Shown here in pieces: positions 53,467-62,442 of a stretch of 64,000 nt of DNA. How positions within the stretch are numbered: position 1 is the first letter of the stretch; each line of letters starts with the position of its first letter. This DNA comes from Microbispora hainanensis (lineage in GTDB: Bacteria > Actinomycetota > Actinomycetes > Streptosporangiales > Streptosporangiaceae): assembly GCF_006874475.1 (NCBI RefSeq), contig NZ_VIRM01000024.1, forward strand, positions 57,287-121,286, given 5' to 3'. The position numbers were made by a program, and so were the translations under genes. Below the pieces are notes generated by a model. The model was not told the origin of the DNA. It saw only the letters and a list, made by a program, of their open reading frames with translations, and searched no databases.

Positions 53467-54753
53467 TCAGTGACGTGAGGTCAGCACCTTCGAGAGCACC
53501 GTGTGCACGTACGTGTTGGGGTGCTTGCCGGTGAAGAGGGCGGACAGGGGCCCCTCGGCCGTGACCGGGACGTCCACGCCGGTGTGCCCGGTGGTGGTCC
53601 AGTCCATCATGAACGTGAGGTTGCTGCCGTGGATCTTGAACGGACCGTCCTCGGTCGACAGGTCGCTGCCGCTCTCGTCGGTGTCGTCGGTGTCCTCCAC
53701 CGTGAGGCCGCCGCAGTCGTGGTCACCGGTGATGACGAGAAGCGTGTCGGGGTGCGCGGCCACGTACGCCCTGGCGACCTTGACGGCCTTCTCCAGGGAG
53801 GCCATGGCCTGGAGCACACGGGTGCCGTTGTTCTCGTGCGCGAACTCGTCGACGCCCTCCTCCTCGACGAACAGGAAGAAGCCCTTCTTGTTCGTGCTGA
53901 GGGTGTCGAGGGCCTTCTTGGTCATGGTGGCCAGGTCCACGGCCGGGGCGTAGACGTCGCCCTGGCCTTCGGGCCGCTGCTGGAACATCTCCTCGTTGCT
54001 GAACAGGCCCAGCAGCTTCCCTCGCTTTGCCTGGGCCAGCTGCTTCGCGCTGGAGACGTACTGGTAGCCGGCGCGCTTGGCCTTGTCGATCAGGTTGCCC
54101 TTGGTGCCCTTGCTGGCCTCGTCGGGGTCCTCGGCGGGCTTGTCGGGCCACGCGCCCGGCGTGCCCGCGGGGAGCCACCAGTCCTCGCCGCCGCCGAGGA
54201 TGACGTCCGGCTTGCTGACCGCCAGGTACTGCCGCGCGATCTCGTCCTGAGAGTCGCGGTCGGCGGTCTGGGAGAACCACGCGGCAGGGCTGGCGTCGGT
54301 CACCTGAGACGTGGTGACGAGGCCGGTGGACTTGCCCGCCTCCTTGGCCTGACGGCCCAGGATCGGCAGCGGTTTGCCCTTGACGTCCACGCTGATCGCG
54401 CCGTTGTAGGTCTTGGTCCCCGTCGCCCAGGCGGTGGCCGCCGCGGCGGAGTCGGTGACGGCGGTCTTGGGGTCGTGCGGGCTGGTGCTCAGCTGCCCGG
54501 AGACCGGGAGCTTGTCCATGGCGAGCCGCCCGTCGAGACCGGCCAGGTGCAGCCGCGCGGCTTCACGATGAGCCGCGGACATGCCGTCGCCGTTGATGAA
54601 GATCACGCTGCGTGCCCGGCCGCCGTCGTGGTGGTGCGAGGTGGCGGCGTTCGCGGGCAGGACGGGATTGAGGACCGTGCCGACGACCGCCGCCGTGGCC
54701 ACAGTCGTCGTCGGCACAAGCAGCCGCAGCAGACGCTTGCGGGAGGAACCCAT
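53467..54753 (-). CDS. phoA: Exported alkaline phosphatase (PhoA family)
   Basis: A 428-residue metal-dependent alkaline phosphatase. The signal peptide has a basic start and helix (LLVPTTTVATAAVVGTVL, cleavage near ANA-AT). The nucleophile Ser is in AVTDSAAAATAWATG; metal ligands are in FINGDGMS, FVEEEGVDEFAH, VITGDHDCGGL and TTGHTGVDVPV. It releases phosphate from organic esters outside the cell. The gene is preceded by a TAATAT -10 and GTTCACC-type repeats (54819-54899), indicating phosphate control by PhoP. It is divergent from the ABC exporter/phosphoesterase operon. Confidence 0.93.
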   Translation of the reverse strand: MGSSRKRLLRLLVPTTTVATAAVVGTVLNPVLPANAATSHHHDGGRARSVIFINGDGMSAAHREAARLHLAGLDGRLAMDKLPVSGQLSTSPHDPKTAVTDSAAAATAWATGTKTYNGAISVDVKGKPLPILGRQAKEAGKSTGLVTTSQVTDASPAAWFSQTADRDSQDEIARQYLAVSKPDVILGGGEDWWLPAGTPGAWPDKPAEDPDEASKGTKGNLIDKAKRAGYQYVSSAKQLAQAKRGKLLGLFSNEEMFQQRPEGQGDVYAPAVDLATMTKKALDTLSTNKKGFFLFVEEEGVDEFAHENNGTRVLQAMASLEKAVKVARAYVAAHPDTLLVITGDHDCGGLTVEDTDDTDESGSDLSTEDGPFKIHGSNLTFMMDWTTTGHTGVDVPVTAEGPLSALFTGKHPNTYVHTVLSKVLTSRH

Positions 54754-54792
54754 GTAAAAACCCCCAGTTGAGCACTTGTTTACAAAACGGGG

Positions 54793-54825
54793 ATATTACG
54801 GGCGTAAACCCACCAGTAGGTGAAC
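54793..54825 (-). promoter_or_regulatory. Candidate phoA promoter with GTTCACC element
   Basis: On the minus strand a -10 TAATAT (54798-54793) lies 20 nt downstream of GTTCACC (54825-54819), which takes the place of a -35. This layout is seen in PhoP-activated promoters. The phoA start is 40 nt further. Confidence 0.45.
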
Positions 54826-54866
54826 GTGGCCTGGAGACATCTTTAACTGCTCAGGCCAAGTCTCCC

Positions 54867-54899
54867 GCCTGTCACGATCTTTGTTTACTCGGCGTGAAC
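54867..54899 (-). promoter_or_regulatory. PHO-box-like direct repeats
   Basis: On the minus strand three adjoining 11-nt units read GTTCACGCCGA (54899-54889), GTAAACAAAGA (54888-54878) and a weaker TCGTGACAGGC (54877-54867). The first two fit the actinomycete PHO-box pattern G-T/T-T/A-C/A-A-C/T per 11 nt. They could serve phoA, the divergent operon, or both. Confidence 0.4.
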
Positions 54900-55011
54900 C
54901 CAGTGTTGTCATGGTGCACACCGTCCAGCGTCCTTAGTGGGTCTAACTTTCTCGCTGCCGTACCGATCAACGAACCTGCGATCGAGTGCCGGCTGCCGAG
55001 GAAGGACACGG

Positions 55012-56070
55012 ATGGGAAAAGTCGACGGAAACAGGAGCCCGGCAGTCCGGGCTCGCGGGATCACGAAGTCCTTCGGCGATGTGGCCGCACTCGACGGCGT
55101 CGACCTCGATGTGGCGTACGGGCAGGTCCACGGCCTGGTCGGCCCGAACGGCGCGGGCAAGACGACGCTCCTCGGCCTGCTGCTGGGCTTGGCGGTCGCG
55201 GACGGCGGCCGCCTCGAGATCCTGGGTACGCCGGTCGGGCGGACGCTCGCCGTCCCCGGCGGCGTCGCGGGCTTCGTTGACGGGCCCGGGCTCTATCCCT
55301 CGCTCACCGCGCGGCAGAACCTCGCGGCCCTGGCCTCGCTGGGCCGGTACGACGCCGGGGGCGCCACCGGCGTCGACGACGCGCTGGAGCAGGTCGGGCT
55401 CTCCGACGTGGCCGAGGACCGGGTCCGGGGCTTCTCGCTGGGGATGCGCCAGCGGCTCGGGCTGGCCGCGGCGCTGCTCACCAAGCCGCGACTGCTCGTC
55501 CTCGACGAGCCGGCCAACGGCCTTGACCCCGCGGGCAAGCACCACGCGCACCGCGTCATCGCCGGACTCGCCGCGGACGGGGCCGCCGTGGTCTTGTCCA
55601 GCCATCGCATGGACGACCTCGCCGCGCTGTGCTCCGAGGTGACCATCCTCGCCGCCGGACGGGTCGTCTTCTCCGGGCCGGTGAGCAAGCTCGCCGCCGA
55701 GAGCGGCGAGCTCGACTACCGGCTGCTCACCTCCGACCCCGCGGCCGCCCACCGGCTGGCGTCGGAGACGCCCGGGCTCCGCGTCGTGCCCGGCCGCGAC
55801 CCCGCCCAACGACTCGACGCCGACGCATTCGTGGTGCGCGGACCCGTGCCGGCCGTCGACGAGCTGGTCGTACGGCTGGTGCGGGCCGGCGTGGCGCTCC
55901 GGGAGCTGGCGCCCGTGGTGACGCCGCTCGAGGCCGCGTTCCTCGCCCTGACCGGGGCAGGCATCGCCCCTGCGCAGACCCAGGAGGAGCGGACCGGCCA
56001 GCAGGAGCGGACCGGCCAGGAGGCGCAGACCGGCCAGAAGGCGCAGACCGATCAGGAGAACCTGCGATGA
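55012..56070 (+). CDS. ABC transporter ATP-binding protein with repeat tail
   Basis: A 352-residue ABC ATPase of the ABC-2 exporter type. Walker A GPNGAGKTT, signature FSLGMRQRLG, Walker B LLVLDEPANGLDPAG, H-loop SSHRMDD. A DrrA-type accessory domain occupies about 225-325. The last 27 residues are four six-residue repeats of the kind QERTGQ/EAQTGQ (55984-56055), not part of the family core. ATG 55012 has GAGGAAGGA upstream. The stop overlaps the permease start (ATGA). Confidence 0.92.
   Translation: MGKVDGNRSPAVRARGITKSFGDVAALDGVDLDVAYGQVHGLVGPNGAGKTTLLGLLLGLAVADGGRLEILGTPVGRTLAVPGGVAGFVDGPGLYPSLTARQNLAALASLGRYDAGGATGVDDALEQVGLSDVAEDRVRGFSLGMRQRLGLAAALLTKPRLLVLDEPANGLDPAGKHHAHRVIAGLAADGAAVVLSSHRMDDLAALCSEVTILAAGRVVFSGPVSKLAAESGELDYRLLTSDPAAAHRLASETPGLRVVPGRDPAQRLDADAFVVRGPVPAVDELVVRLVRAGVALRELAPVVTPLEAAFLALTGAGIAPAQTQEERTGQQERTGQEAQTGQKAQTDQENLR
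55984..56055 (+). repeat. Four 18-bp repeats at the end of the ABC ATPase gene
   Basis: In-frame 18-bp units start at 55984, 56002, 56020 and 56038 and encode EERTGQ, QERTGQ, EAQTGQ and KAQTDQ. They add a charged, disordered tail directly before the coupled permease start. Confidence 0.8.
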
Positions 56071-57422
56071 CCGCAACCGTCACCCGGCCCCCGGTCGGCG
56101 TCCGGCCGGCGCCCGTGCTGCCCGGCTACCGGTTCGAGCTGGCCAAGCTGCTCTCCCAGTGGCGCATCCGCCTGCTGCTGCTCGCCTGCTGGATCGCCCC
56201 GGCGAGCTTCGTGGCCGCCGTGAGCCTGCAGAGCTCGCTCCCCGCCGACACGGTCTTCGGCCGCTGGATGAACGCGACCGGCTGGGCGGGGGCGCTGGTC
56301 GTACTCGACTTCTCGTGCAGCTGGGCGCTTCCGCTGCTGACCGCGCTGGTCGCCGGCGACGTCTTCGCGGCCGAGGACCGGCTGGGCACGTGGCGTCACC
56401 TCCTCGTGGCGGTCCGCTCACCGAGGCGGATCTTCGTGACGAAGGGCCTCGCCAGCCTGACCGTGCTCCTGCTGCTGGTGGCGGGGCTGGCCGTGTCGGG
56501 CGTCATCGGCGGCCTGGCCGCGGTCGGCAACCGGCCGCTCGCCGGCCTGGACGGCCATCTCCTCGCCCCGGCGGACGCCGCCGCCACGGTTCCGCTCGCC
56601 TGGCTGTGCGTGCTGGCGCCGACGGTGGCGTTCGCCGCCGTCGGGCTCCTCGGCTCGGTGGCCCTGGGCCGCTCACCGATGGGGCTGCTGATGCCCGCGC
56701 TGCTCGCCCTGGTGCTGCAGCTCGCGCAGCTGCTCCCGCTGCCGGTGGCGGTGCGTACGGCCCTGCCGAACAGCGCCTTCATCGCCTGGCGCGGGCTCTT
56801 CACCAGCCCGGCGCAGACCGGCCCCCTCCTCATCGGTATCGCGGTGAGCGTGGTCTGGGCGGTCGCCGCCACCGCGCTGGCCTACCGGCTGTTCCTGCGC
56901 CGCGACTTCACCGACCTCGCGTACGACGGGTCGGGCCGGCGGGTCGTCGTGGCGGCGGTCCTGCCGCTGGCCGCACTGGTCGTCCTCACCGTGGGCGTGA
57001 TCGCCGTCGCGACCCCGGCCACGGGCTCGGGGATCGAGAAGGGGAAGCTGCAGGACTCGCTCGCCACGGCGTACGCCCATCTCTATCGGCTGCAGACGCG
57101 GGAGCTCCATCGCCCCGACGTCACCGAGGCGCAGCTGGGGGCGTCCGCGTCCTGCGACAAGGGCGGCTCCCGGGTCCTCGACCAGGGACCGGGCAACGAC
57201 TGGCGGTGCGTCGTGTCCTGGCACCTGCCGGGCGCGAGCGCCGTCGGCTCCGCCATCTATCAGCTCGACGTCACCGCGGACGGGCGGTACGTCGCCGACG
57301 GAGACGGACCCAAGGAGGTCAACGGCTACTTCCAGGTGCGCACCCCGGCCGGGGACGCACCCAACCTCCTCTGGCAGTTCGACGGGAACGTCGACCTGCT
57401 CGCAAGCACCTCGAAGGAATGA
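56067..57422 (+). CDS. ABC-2 permease with extracytosolic C-terminal domain
   Basis: A 451-residue membrane protein. Six helices are predicted in residues 30-300 (for example LLLLACWIAPASFVAAVSLQ), followed by a seventh (VVVAAVLPLAALVVLTVGVI, about 293-312). The last 130 residues form a soluble domain, probably outside, with a Cys pair (SCDKGG and WRCVVSW) and a predicted beta-rich structure. It is translationally coupled to the ATPase gene and followed after 3 bp by the phosphoesterase gene, so the three products probably work together. Cargo unknown. Confidence 0.82.
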   Translation: MTATVTRPPVGVRPAPVLPGYRFELAKLLSQWRIRLLLLACWIAPASFVAAVSLQSSLPADTVFGRWMNATGWAGALVVLDFSCSWALPLLTALVAGDVFAAEDRLGTWRHLLVAVRSPRRIFVTKGLASLTVLLLLVAGLAVSGVIGGLAAVGNRPLAGLDGHLLAPADAAATVPLAWLCVLAPTVAFAAVGLLGSVALGRSPMGLLMPALLALVLQLAQLLPLPVAVRTALPNSAFIAWRGLFTSPAQTGPLLIGIAVSVVWAVAATALAYRLFLRRDFTDLAYDGSGRRVVVAAVLPLAALVVLTVGVIAVATPATGSGIEKGKLQDSLATAYAHLYRLQTRELHRPDVTEAQLGASASCDKGGSRVLDQGPGNDWRCVVSWHLPGASAVGSAIYQLDVTADGRYVADGDGPKEVNGYFQVRTPAGDAPNLLWQFDGNVDLLASTSKE

Positions 57423-57425
57423 TTC

Positions 57426-60179
57426 ATGCACGTCACGCGCCAGCGCGTCGCCAAGGTCCCTACCGGACTCCTCAGCGGACGCACCGGCAGGCGGACCCGC
57501 CTCCTCGCGGCCGCCACCGCCGCTCTCGTCGTCACCGGCGGCGGCATCGCCTACGCGTCCACCGACGTATTCGGCACCCAGCAAGTCGGCCAGACCACCG
57601 ACAAGGGCCTGGTCGTGTCGAGTGACCAGTACATCAACCCGATCGGCGAGCGTCTCGTCATCGACAACGGCAAGATCATGTCGTCCTCGGTCAGCCCGGA
57701 CGGCACGCACCTCGCCGCCTCCGTCACCGACGGCGGCGTGGCGCTCGTCATCGTCGACCTGAAGAACTGGAAGGTGCAGCAGGTCGTCGGCAACAACGCC
57801 GCGGCGAACCTGCGCATCACCGACAACCTTGTGGGCCAGGAAGGCCCCACGTACTCGCCCGACGGTTCGCAGCTGTGGCTGGGCCGGGCCGACGGCTTCA
57901 CCAGGTTCACCGTGAACCCGGACGGCTTCCTCGCCGCCCCGGTCGACATCGCCATCGCCGCGCAGGGCTCGAAGCGCGCGCTGGTGGGTGAGCCGGTGTT
58001 CTCCGCCGACGGCAAGACCGTGTACGTCGCCGTCAACGGTCAGAACCGGGTAGTCGCCATGGACGCGGCGACCGGGGCCATCCAGCAGAGCTGGGCCGTG
58101 GGCAACGCCCCGCGTGACATGGTCATGGTCGGCACCAAGCTCTACGTCAGCAACGAGGGCGGCCGTCCGGCCAAGCCCGGCGAGACGACGATCAACTCCT
58201 ACGGCACCCAGGTGCCGGCCGACCCGAAGACCGGCGCCACCACCACCGGCACGGTCAGCGTCATCGACCTGGCGAACCCGTCCGCCGTCCCCTCGAGCAT
58301 CGACGTCGGCCTGCACCCGACCAGCCTGTACGTCAAGAACGGCGCGCTGTTCGTCACCAACACCGCCACCAACGACGTGTCGGTCATCGACACCGCCGCC
58401 GACAAGGTCGTCCAGACCATCGCCACCCAGCCGTGGCCGCAGTCCTCCGTGGGCTACGAGCCCGACGCCGTGACGCTCACCGACGACGGTCACCTGCTGG
58501 TGACGCTCGGCCGCGCCAACGCGGTGGCCGTCTACCGGTACACGAGCCCGCAGGAGCCGGTCAGTTACGTCGGCCTGCTCCCGACCGACTACTTCCCGGC
58601 GGAGATCACCACGGTCGGCGACCAGGTGCTGATCTCCAACACTCGTGGTATCGACGCCCGCCGCCCCACCACCGCCGCCGGGCACGGCACGCACGACACG
58701 ACGTCGAGCCTGCAGCGGTTCACGCTGCCGGACGACAAGGAGATCGCCAGGTCCACGGCCACGGTCTTCGAGCAGAACGGCTGGGGCAAGAACGACGTCA
58801 AGATCGCCCACGGCAACAAGCAGAAGGCCGAGCCGGTCCCGAAGCGTCTCGGCGACCCCTCGACGATCAAGCACGTCTTCCTGATCGTCAAGGAGAACCG
58901 GACCTACGACCAGGTCCTCGGTGACATTCCGGAGGGCAACGGCGACCCGTCGCTGGCCCAGTACGGCGAGAACGTGACGCCGAACCAGCACGCGCTGGCG
59001 CGCCAGTTCGGCCTGTACGACAACACTTACGACATCGGCACCAACTCCGCCGAGGGTCACAACTGGCTGATGCAGGCCGACAACCCGGAGTACACCGAGT
59101 CCTCGGCCGGTCAGTACCTGCGCAGCTACGACACCGAGGACGACGCCCTCGGTCACCAGCGGACCGGCTTCATCTGGAGCGGTGCGCAGGCCGCGGGCAA
59201 GACCGTGCGGAACTTCGGTGAGTTCCACCAGTTCCTCACCAAGCCCTCGGGCGCGACGTGGCAGAACCTGTACTGCGACGCCAAGAACATGGAAGCCACC
59301 GGGGCGAACACCGCCTACACCCTGAACTCGTCCTCGCCGATCCCATCGCTCAACGACGTGTCGGTGCACGGCTTCCCGAAGTTCGACACCAGCGTCCCCG
59401 ACATCTATCGCTACGAGATCTGGAAGCGTGACTTCGACGCCAACGGGCCGGCCAACCTGAACATGTTCTGGCTGTCCAGCGACCACACCGGCGGTCCGGT
59501 GAACGGCGCCGGCCAAGTCGCCGACAACGACCTGGCCGTCGGCAAGATCGTCGACAAGATCTCGCACAGCAGGTACTGGAAGGACTCGGCGATCTTCGTC
59601 GTCGAGGACGACTCCCAGGCCGGCACCGACCACGTCGACGGCCACCGTGCTCCGATCCAGATCATCAGCCCCTGGGCCAAGCACGGCACCGTGGACAGCC
59701 ACTACTACACGCAGATCACCATGATCCGCACCATCGAGCAGATCCTCGGCATCCAGCCGATGAACCAGAAGGACAGCGCCGCCACCCCGATGGCGGCGGC
59801 TTTCACCAACAAGCCCGACTACACGCCGTTCACCGCCCTGCCGAACCGCACGTCGCTGACGCTGGGCCTGTCGGGCTCCACCCTGCCGTCCTGTGGTGCG
59901 GACACCCCGGCGCCGCAGAACCCGGCCGCGGCGGCGGCGCCGTCGGCGAAGGTGCCCGCGGACAAGCAGGAGATCGCGAAGAAGTGGGGCGCCTGGAAGT
60001 CGCACCAGGCGTTCAACGGGCCCGCCGCCAGGGCCGACTCCGGGAACCCGGAGCAGATGAACCGCTTCTCGTGGTACGAGGCGCACGACTACAAGAAGCC
60101 CTACCCGGGTGACGGCGAGATCTACGCGCCGGACCAGGTGCCGGGCGCCTACATCCCGTCGTCGGACAACGACGGCTGA
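57426..60179 (+). CDS. Exported beta-propeller / phosphoesterase fusion
   Basis: A 917-residue exported protein. A basic start and one helix (LLAAATAALVVTGGGIAYAS) form a signal peptide. Residues about 60-440 are a YncE-like seven-bladed beta-propeller with repeated SPDG, VFSADGKTVYVAVN and VSVIDLA/VSVIDTA patterns. Residues about 490-800 are a phosphoesterase of the alkaline-phosphatase superfamily: KHVFLIVKENRTYDQVLGDI, GTNSAEGHNWLMQADNPEYT, FVVEDDSQAGTDHVDGHRAP and the metal-site region DSHYYTQ. It may hydrolyse phospholipids or phosphodiesters at the cell surface. Third gene of the ABC operon, 3 bp after the permease stop. Confidence 0.88.
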   Translation: MHVTRQRVAKVPTGLLSGRTGRRTRLLAAATAALVVTGGGIAYASTDVFGTQQVGQTTDKGLVVSSDQYINPIGERLVIDNGKIMSSSVSPDGTHLAASVTDGGVALVIVDLKNWKVQQVVGNNAAANLRITDNLVGQEGPTYSPDGSQLWLGRADGFTRFTVNPDGFLAAPVDIAIAAQGSKRALVGEPVFSADGKTVYVAVNGQNRVVAMDAATGAIQQSWAVGNAPRDMVMVGTKLYVSNEGGRPAKPGETTINSYGTQVPADPKTGATTTGTVSVIDLANPSAVPSSIDVGLHPTSLYVKNGALFVTNTATNDVSVIDTAADKVVQTIATQPWPQSSVGYEPDAVTLTDDGHLLVTLGRANAVAVYRYTSPQEPVSYVGLLPTDYFPAEITTVGDQVLISNTRGIDARRPTTAAGHGTHDTTSSLQRFTLPDDKEIARSTATVFEQNGWGKNDVKIAHGNKQKAEPVPKRLGDPSTIKHVFLIVKENRTYDQVLGDIPEGNGDPSLAQYGENVTPNQHALARQFGLYDNTYDIGTNSAEGHNWLMQADNPEYTESSAGQYLRSYDTEDDALGHQRTGFIWSGAQAAGKTVRNFGEFHQFLTKPSGATWQNLYCDAKNMEATGANTAYTLNSSSPIPSLNDVSVHGFPKFDTSVPDIYRYEIWKRDFDANGPANLNMFWLSSDHTGGPVNGAGQVADNDLAVGKIVDKISHSRYWKDSAIFVVEDDSQAGTDHVDGHRAPIQIISPWAKHGTVDSHYYTQITMIRTIEQILGIQPMNQKDSAATPMAAAFTNKPDYTPFTALPNRTSLTLGLSGSTLPSCGADTPAPQNPAAAAAPSAKVPADKQEIAKKWGAWKSHQAFNGPAARADSGNPEQMNRFSWYEAHDYKKPYPGDGEIYAPDQVPGAYIPSSDNDG

Positions 60180-60195
60180 CGCAGGCCGAACAGAC

Positions 60196-60239
60196 GGAAG
60201 GGCCCTTGACCGGCGTCACCGCCGGCCAGGGGCCCTTCC
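60196..60239. terminator. Strong bidirectional terminator
   Basis: GGAAGGGCCC (60196-60205) pairs with GGGCCCTTCC (60230-60239), and the stem continues inward through TTG/CAG and CCGGCG/CGCCGG to about 20 bp with one mismatch and one wobble. It lies between the phosphoesterase gene and the convergent glycosyltransferase gene. Confidence 0.65.
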
Positions 60240-60291
60240 CGCCTTTGCGCGAGGCGGAGGCCGGCCGGGGCCGTGTACGCGTGTGGCGGGG

Positions 60292-61467
60292 TCAGCGCCG
60301 CGCCCGCGCCTCGCTGCCCGTCTTGGCCAGCAGGAGTTCGGTGAACAGGTTCTCCCACAACGGCATGACGTTCTCCGGCGCGTACTCCCTGGCGGTGGCC
60401 GCGGCGGCCGCGCCCATGCGCAGCCGCAGGTCGCGGTCGGCGATGAGCCGGTTGATGGCCGCGGCGAGGGCGTCCACATCCCCGGAGGGCACCAGGACGC
60501 CGTCGGTCCCGTCGGTGAGCACGTCTCGGGGGCCGGTCGGGCAGTCGAAGGCCACGATCGGCAACGCGTGGGTCATCGCCTCGATCATGACCATCGGCAG
60601 GCCCTCGAACCGGCTGCTCAGCGCGTAGATGGAGGCCCGGGCGAGCTCGTCGTCGAGGCGGTTGGTCCGGCCCATCAACGTCACGTGCGCCGACAGGCCG
60701 TGCTCGCCGATCAGCCCCCGCAGGGCCGCCTTCCTTGGGCCGGTGCCGAAGACGCGCAGGCGCCACTCCGGGTGTTCCTTGACCACCTGGGCGAACGCCG
60801 GCAGCAGCAGGTCGAAGCCCTTCTGCCTGACCAGGCGTCCGGCGGCGACCACGACCGGATGCTCCTGCCGCGAGGGCATCTGGTTCACCGAGTGCACCGC
60901 GTTCGGGATGCGGACGATCCTCGCGCCGGGCAGCGCCTGCTCATACTCGCGCCGGTCGCTGGGGGTCAGCACGGCGATCGCGTCGAACGCGCCGTAGTGC
61001 CGGACGATCTCCTCGCGCAGCGTGCCGGGGTAGGTGCCGAGGTTCATGTGCTCCTGCGCCACCCGCACGACGTTCTTCGAGGCACGGCGCGCGGAGATGA
61101 TGTTCAGCGCCGGGCGCGTGGTGACGAGGACCCCGTCGTCCACCGAGGACACGTAGTCGATGACCGCCCTCTCGACCCGCTCGGTGAAGTAGCCCGCCGC
61201 GAACTCGCCGTACGGCACGAGCTTGCCGCGCAGCCTCCGCCACACGCGCCGGCCGAGGGAGTCGGCCCGTACGCCGGTCCGCTGGTCCACCAGCGTGGTG
61301 AGCGTGACGTCGGGATGCAGCCGGAACTGCGGCTCGTCACGGCGGCGCACCACGCTGACGATCTCCACCTCGTGGCCGAGCGCCGCCATCGCGTTCGCCT
61401 GGTTGACCACGGTGCGGATCGTGCCGCCCATGCCGAAGGCGTGCAGGAGCATGTAACGGATTCTCAT
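60292..61467 (-). CDS. Family 4 glycosyltransferase
   Basis: A 391-residue GT4-type retaining glycosyltransferase with GT-B fold. N-terminal MLLHAFGMGGTIRTVVNQAN binds the acceptor and phosphate. The C-terminal half shows VVAAGRLVRQKGFDLLLPAF, VTLMGRTNRLDDELARASIY and the EX7E motif in SSRFEGLPMVMIEAM. Donor and acceptor are unknown. The ATG overlaps the sulfotransferase stop (ATGA), suggesting joint modification of one cell-surface or secondary-metabolite glycan. Confidence 0.9.
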   Translation of the reverse strand: MRIRYMLLHAFGMGGTIRTVVNQANAMAALGHEVEIVSVVRRRDEPQFRLHPDVTLTTLVDQRTGVRADSLGRRVWRRLRGKLVPYGEFAAGYFTERVERAVIDYVSSVDDGVLVTTRPALNIISARRASKNVVRVAQEHMNLGTYPGTLREEIVRHYGAFDAIAVLTPSDRREYEQALPGARIVRIPNAVHSVNQMPSRQEHPVVVAAGRLVRQKGFDLLLPAFAQVVKEHPEWRLRVFGTGPRKAALRGLIGEHGLSAHVTLMGRTNRLDDELARASIYALSSRFEGLPMVMIEAMTHALPIVAFDCPTGPRDVLTDGTDGVLVPSGDVDALAAAINRLIADRDLRLRMGAAAAATAREYAPENVMPLWENLFTELLLAKTGSEARARR

Positions 61468-62366
61468 CGGCCCTCCTCCTTGGGGAGGTAGCCCCAGCTG
61501 CGGCAGATGGGTTTGAGCAGGTCGGGTATCTCATCCGGCCCGGGCAGGTCGCGTCCCGGCTGCACCGTGCCCGACCGGATCTTGTCGCTCCAGTCGCCCA
61601 GGCCCTTCTGCACCACCTTCTGCTCGCCGTACGCCAGCATGCCGGGCTCCCACTCCAGATGGAGGAAGTCGCAGATGGCGCGGGTCGTCTTCTCCGGCTC
61701 GGCGGTCAGGTCCTCGTAGCGGACGGTCAGGCCGGTGAGCGCCTTCCTCGCCCGCTGCACGGCCTTCATGTAGCGCAGCGCGTCGGCGGCGGCCTCCTGC
61801 CGGGTCCGCTTGACGGGATCGGCCTCATACCAGGAGGCGGCGATGGATGCGGGGTGGCGCAGCAGGAAGATGTAGCGGGCGTCGGGCCAGCAGGCGGCGA
61901 TCCGGGCGTACGCGAAGGCGTTGGCGGGGGTCTTGTCCACGATGGTCCGCTTGCCGCTCCGCACCAGTTCGCGGTGGAGCACCCGGTCCCACAGCATGTG
62001 CTCCAGGTCGGCCTGGTTGTGGCCGAGCGCCTCCATGGCCTTGCGGGCCAGCGACGTGCCGAATCCCACGGTCAGCCGCCTGACGTGCAGCTCGTGCGGG
62101 GCGTGCAGGTGGGGGTGGGCGTTCAGGATCGACCGCAGCAGGGTGGAGCCCGACCGCACCGGGGACATGACGAACACCGGCGCGACCAGAAGGCGGTCGG
62201 CGCGGGGGTCGGCGGGAGGACGCACCAGCTCCTCCGGCGCCGCCGGCGGGGCGGGGCTCGCGGGCGACGACGACTGGGCTGCGGGCCGGACCCGGGTGAG
62301 CTGGACTCCCGTGAACCTGACGAGTGCGCCGTTGATCCTCCGCTGCCATGTCATGGCCCGCGACAC
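61464..62366 (-). CDS. Sulfotransferase-family protein
   Basis: A 300-residue PAPS-dependent sulfotransferase-like protein. The 5'-phosphosulfate loop FVMSPVRSGSTLLRSILNAH lies near residue 65, the 3'-phosphate region YIFLLRHPASIAASW near 165, and VRYEDLTAEPEKTTRAICDF follows. Family members in actinobacteria sulfate glycans or lipids. It is coupled to the glycosyltransferase gene. The start may be GTG 62366 or ATG 62354; neither has a clear ribosome site. Confidence 0.85.
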   Translation of the reverse strand: MSRAMTWQRRINGALVRFTGVQLTRVRPAAQSSSPASPAPPAAPEELVRPPADPRADRLLVAPVFVMSPVRSGSTLLRSILNAHPHLHAPHELHVRRLTVGFGTSLARKAMEALGHNQADLEHMLWDRVLHRELVRSGKRTIVDKTPANAFAYARIAACWPDARYIFLLRHPASIAASWYEADPVKRTRQEAAADALRYMKAVQRARKALTGLTVRYEDLTAEPEKTTRAICDFLHLEWEPGMLAYGEQKVVQKGLGDWSDKIRSGTVQPGRDLPGPDEIPDLLKPICRSWGYLPKEEGR

Positions 62367-62442
62367 TACCGGGGCTTCCGGGGAAATCCCTGAGAATCCG
62401 CCCCCCGCTCACCTGTGACCCCACCATGTCTCACCAGGAGGC

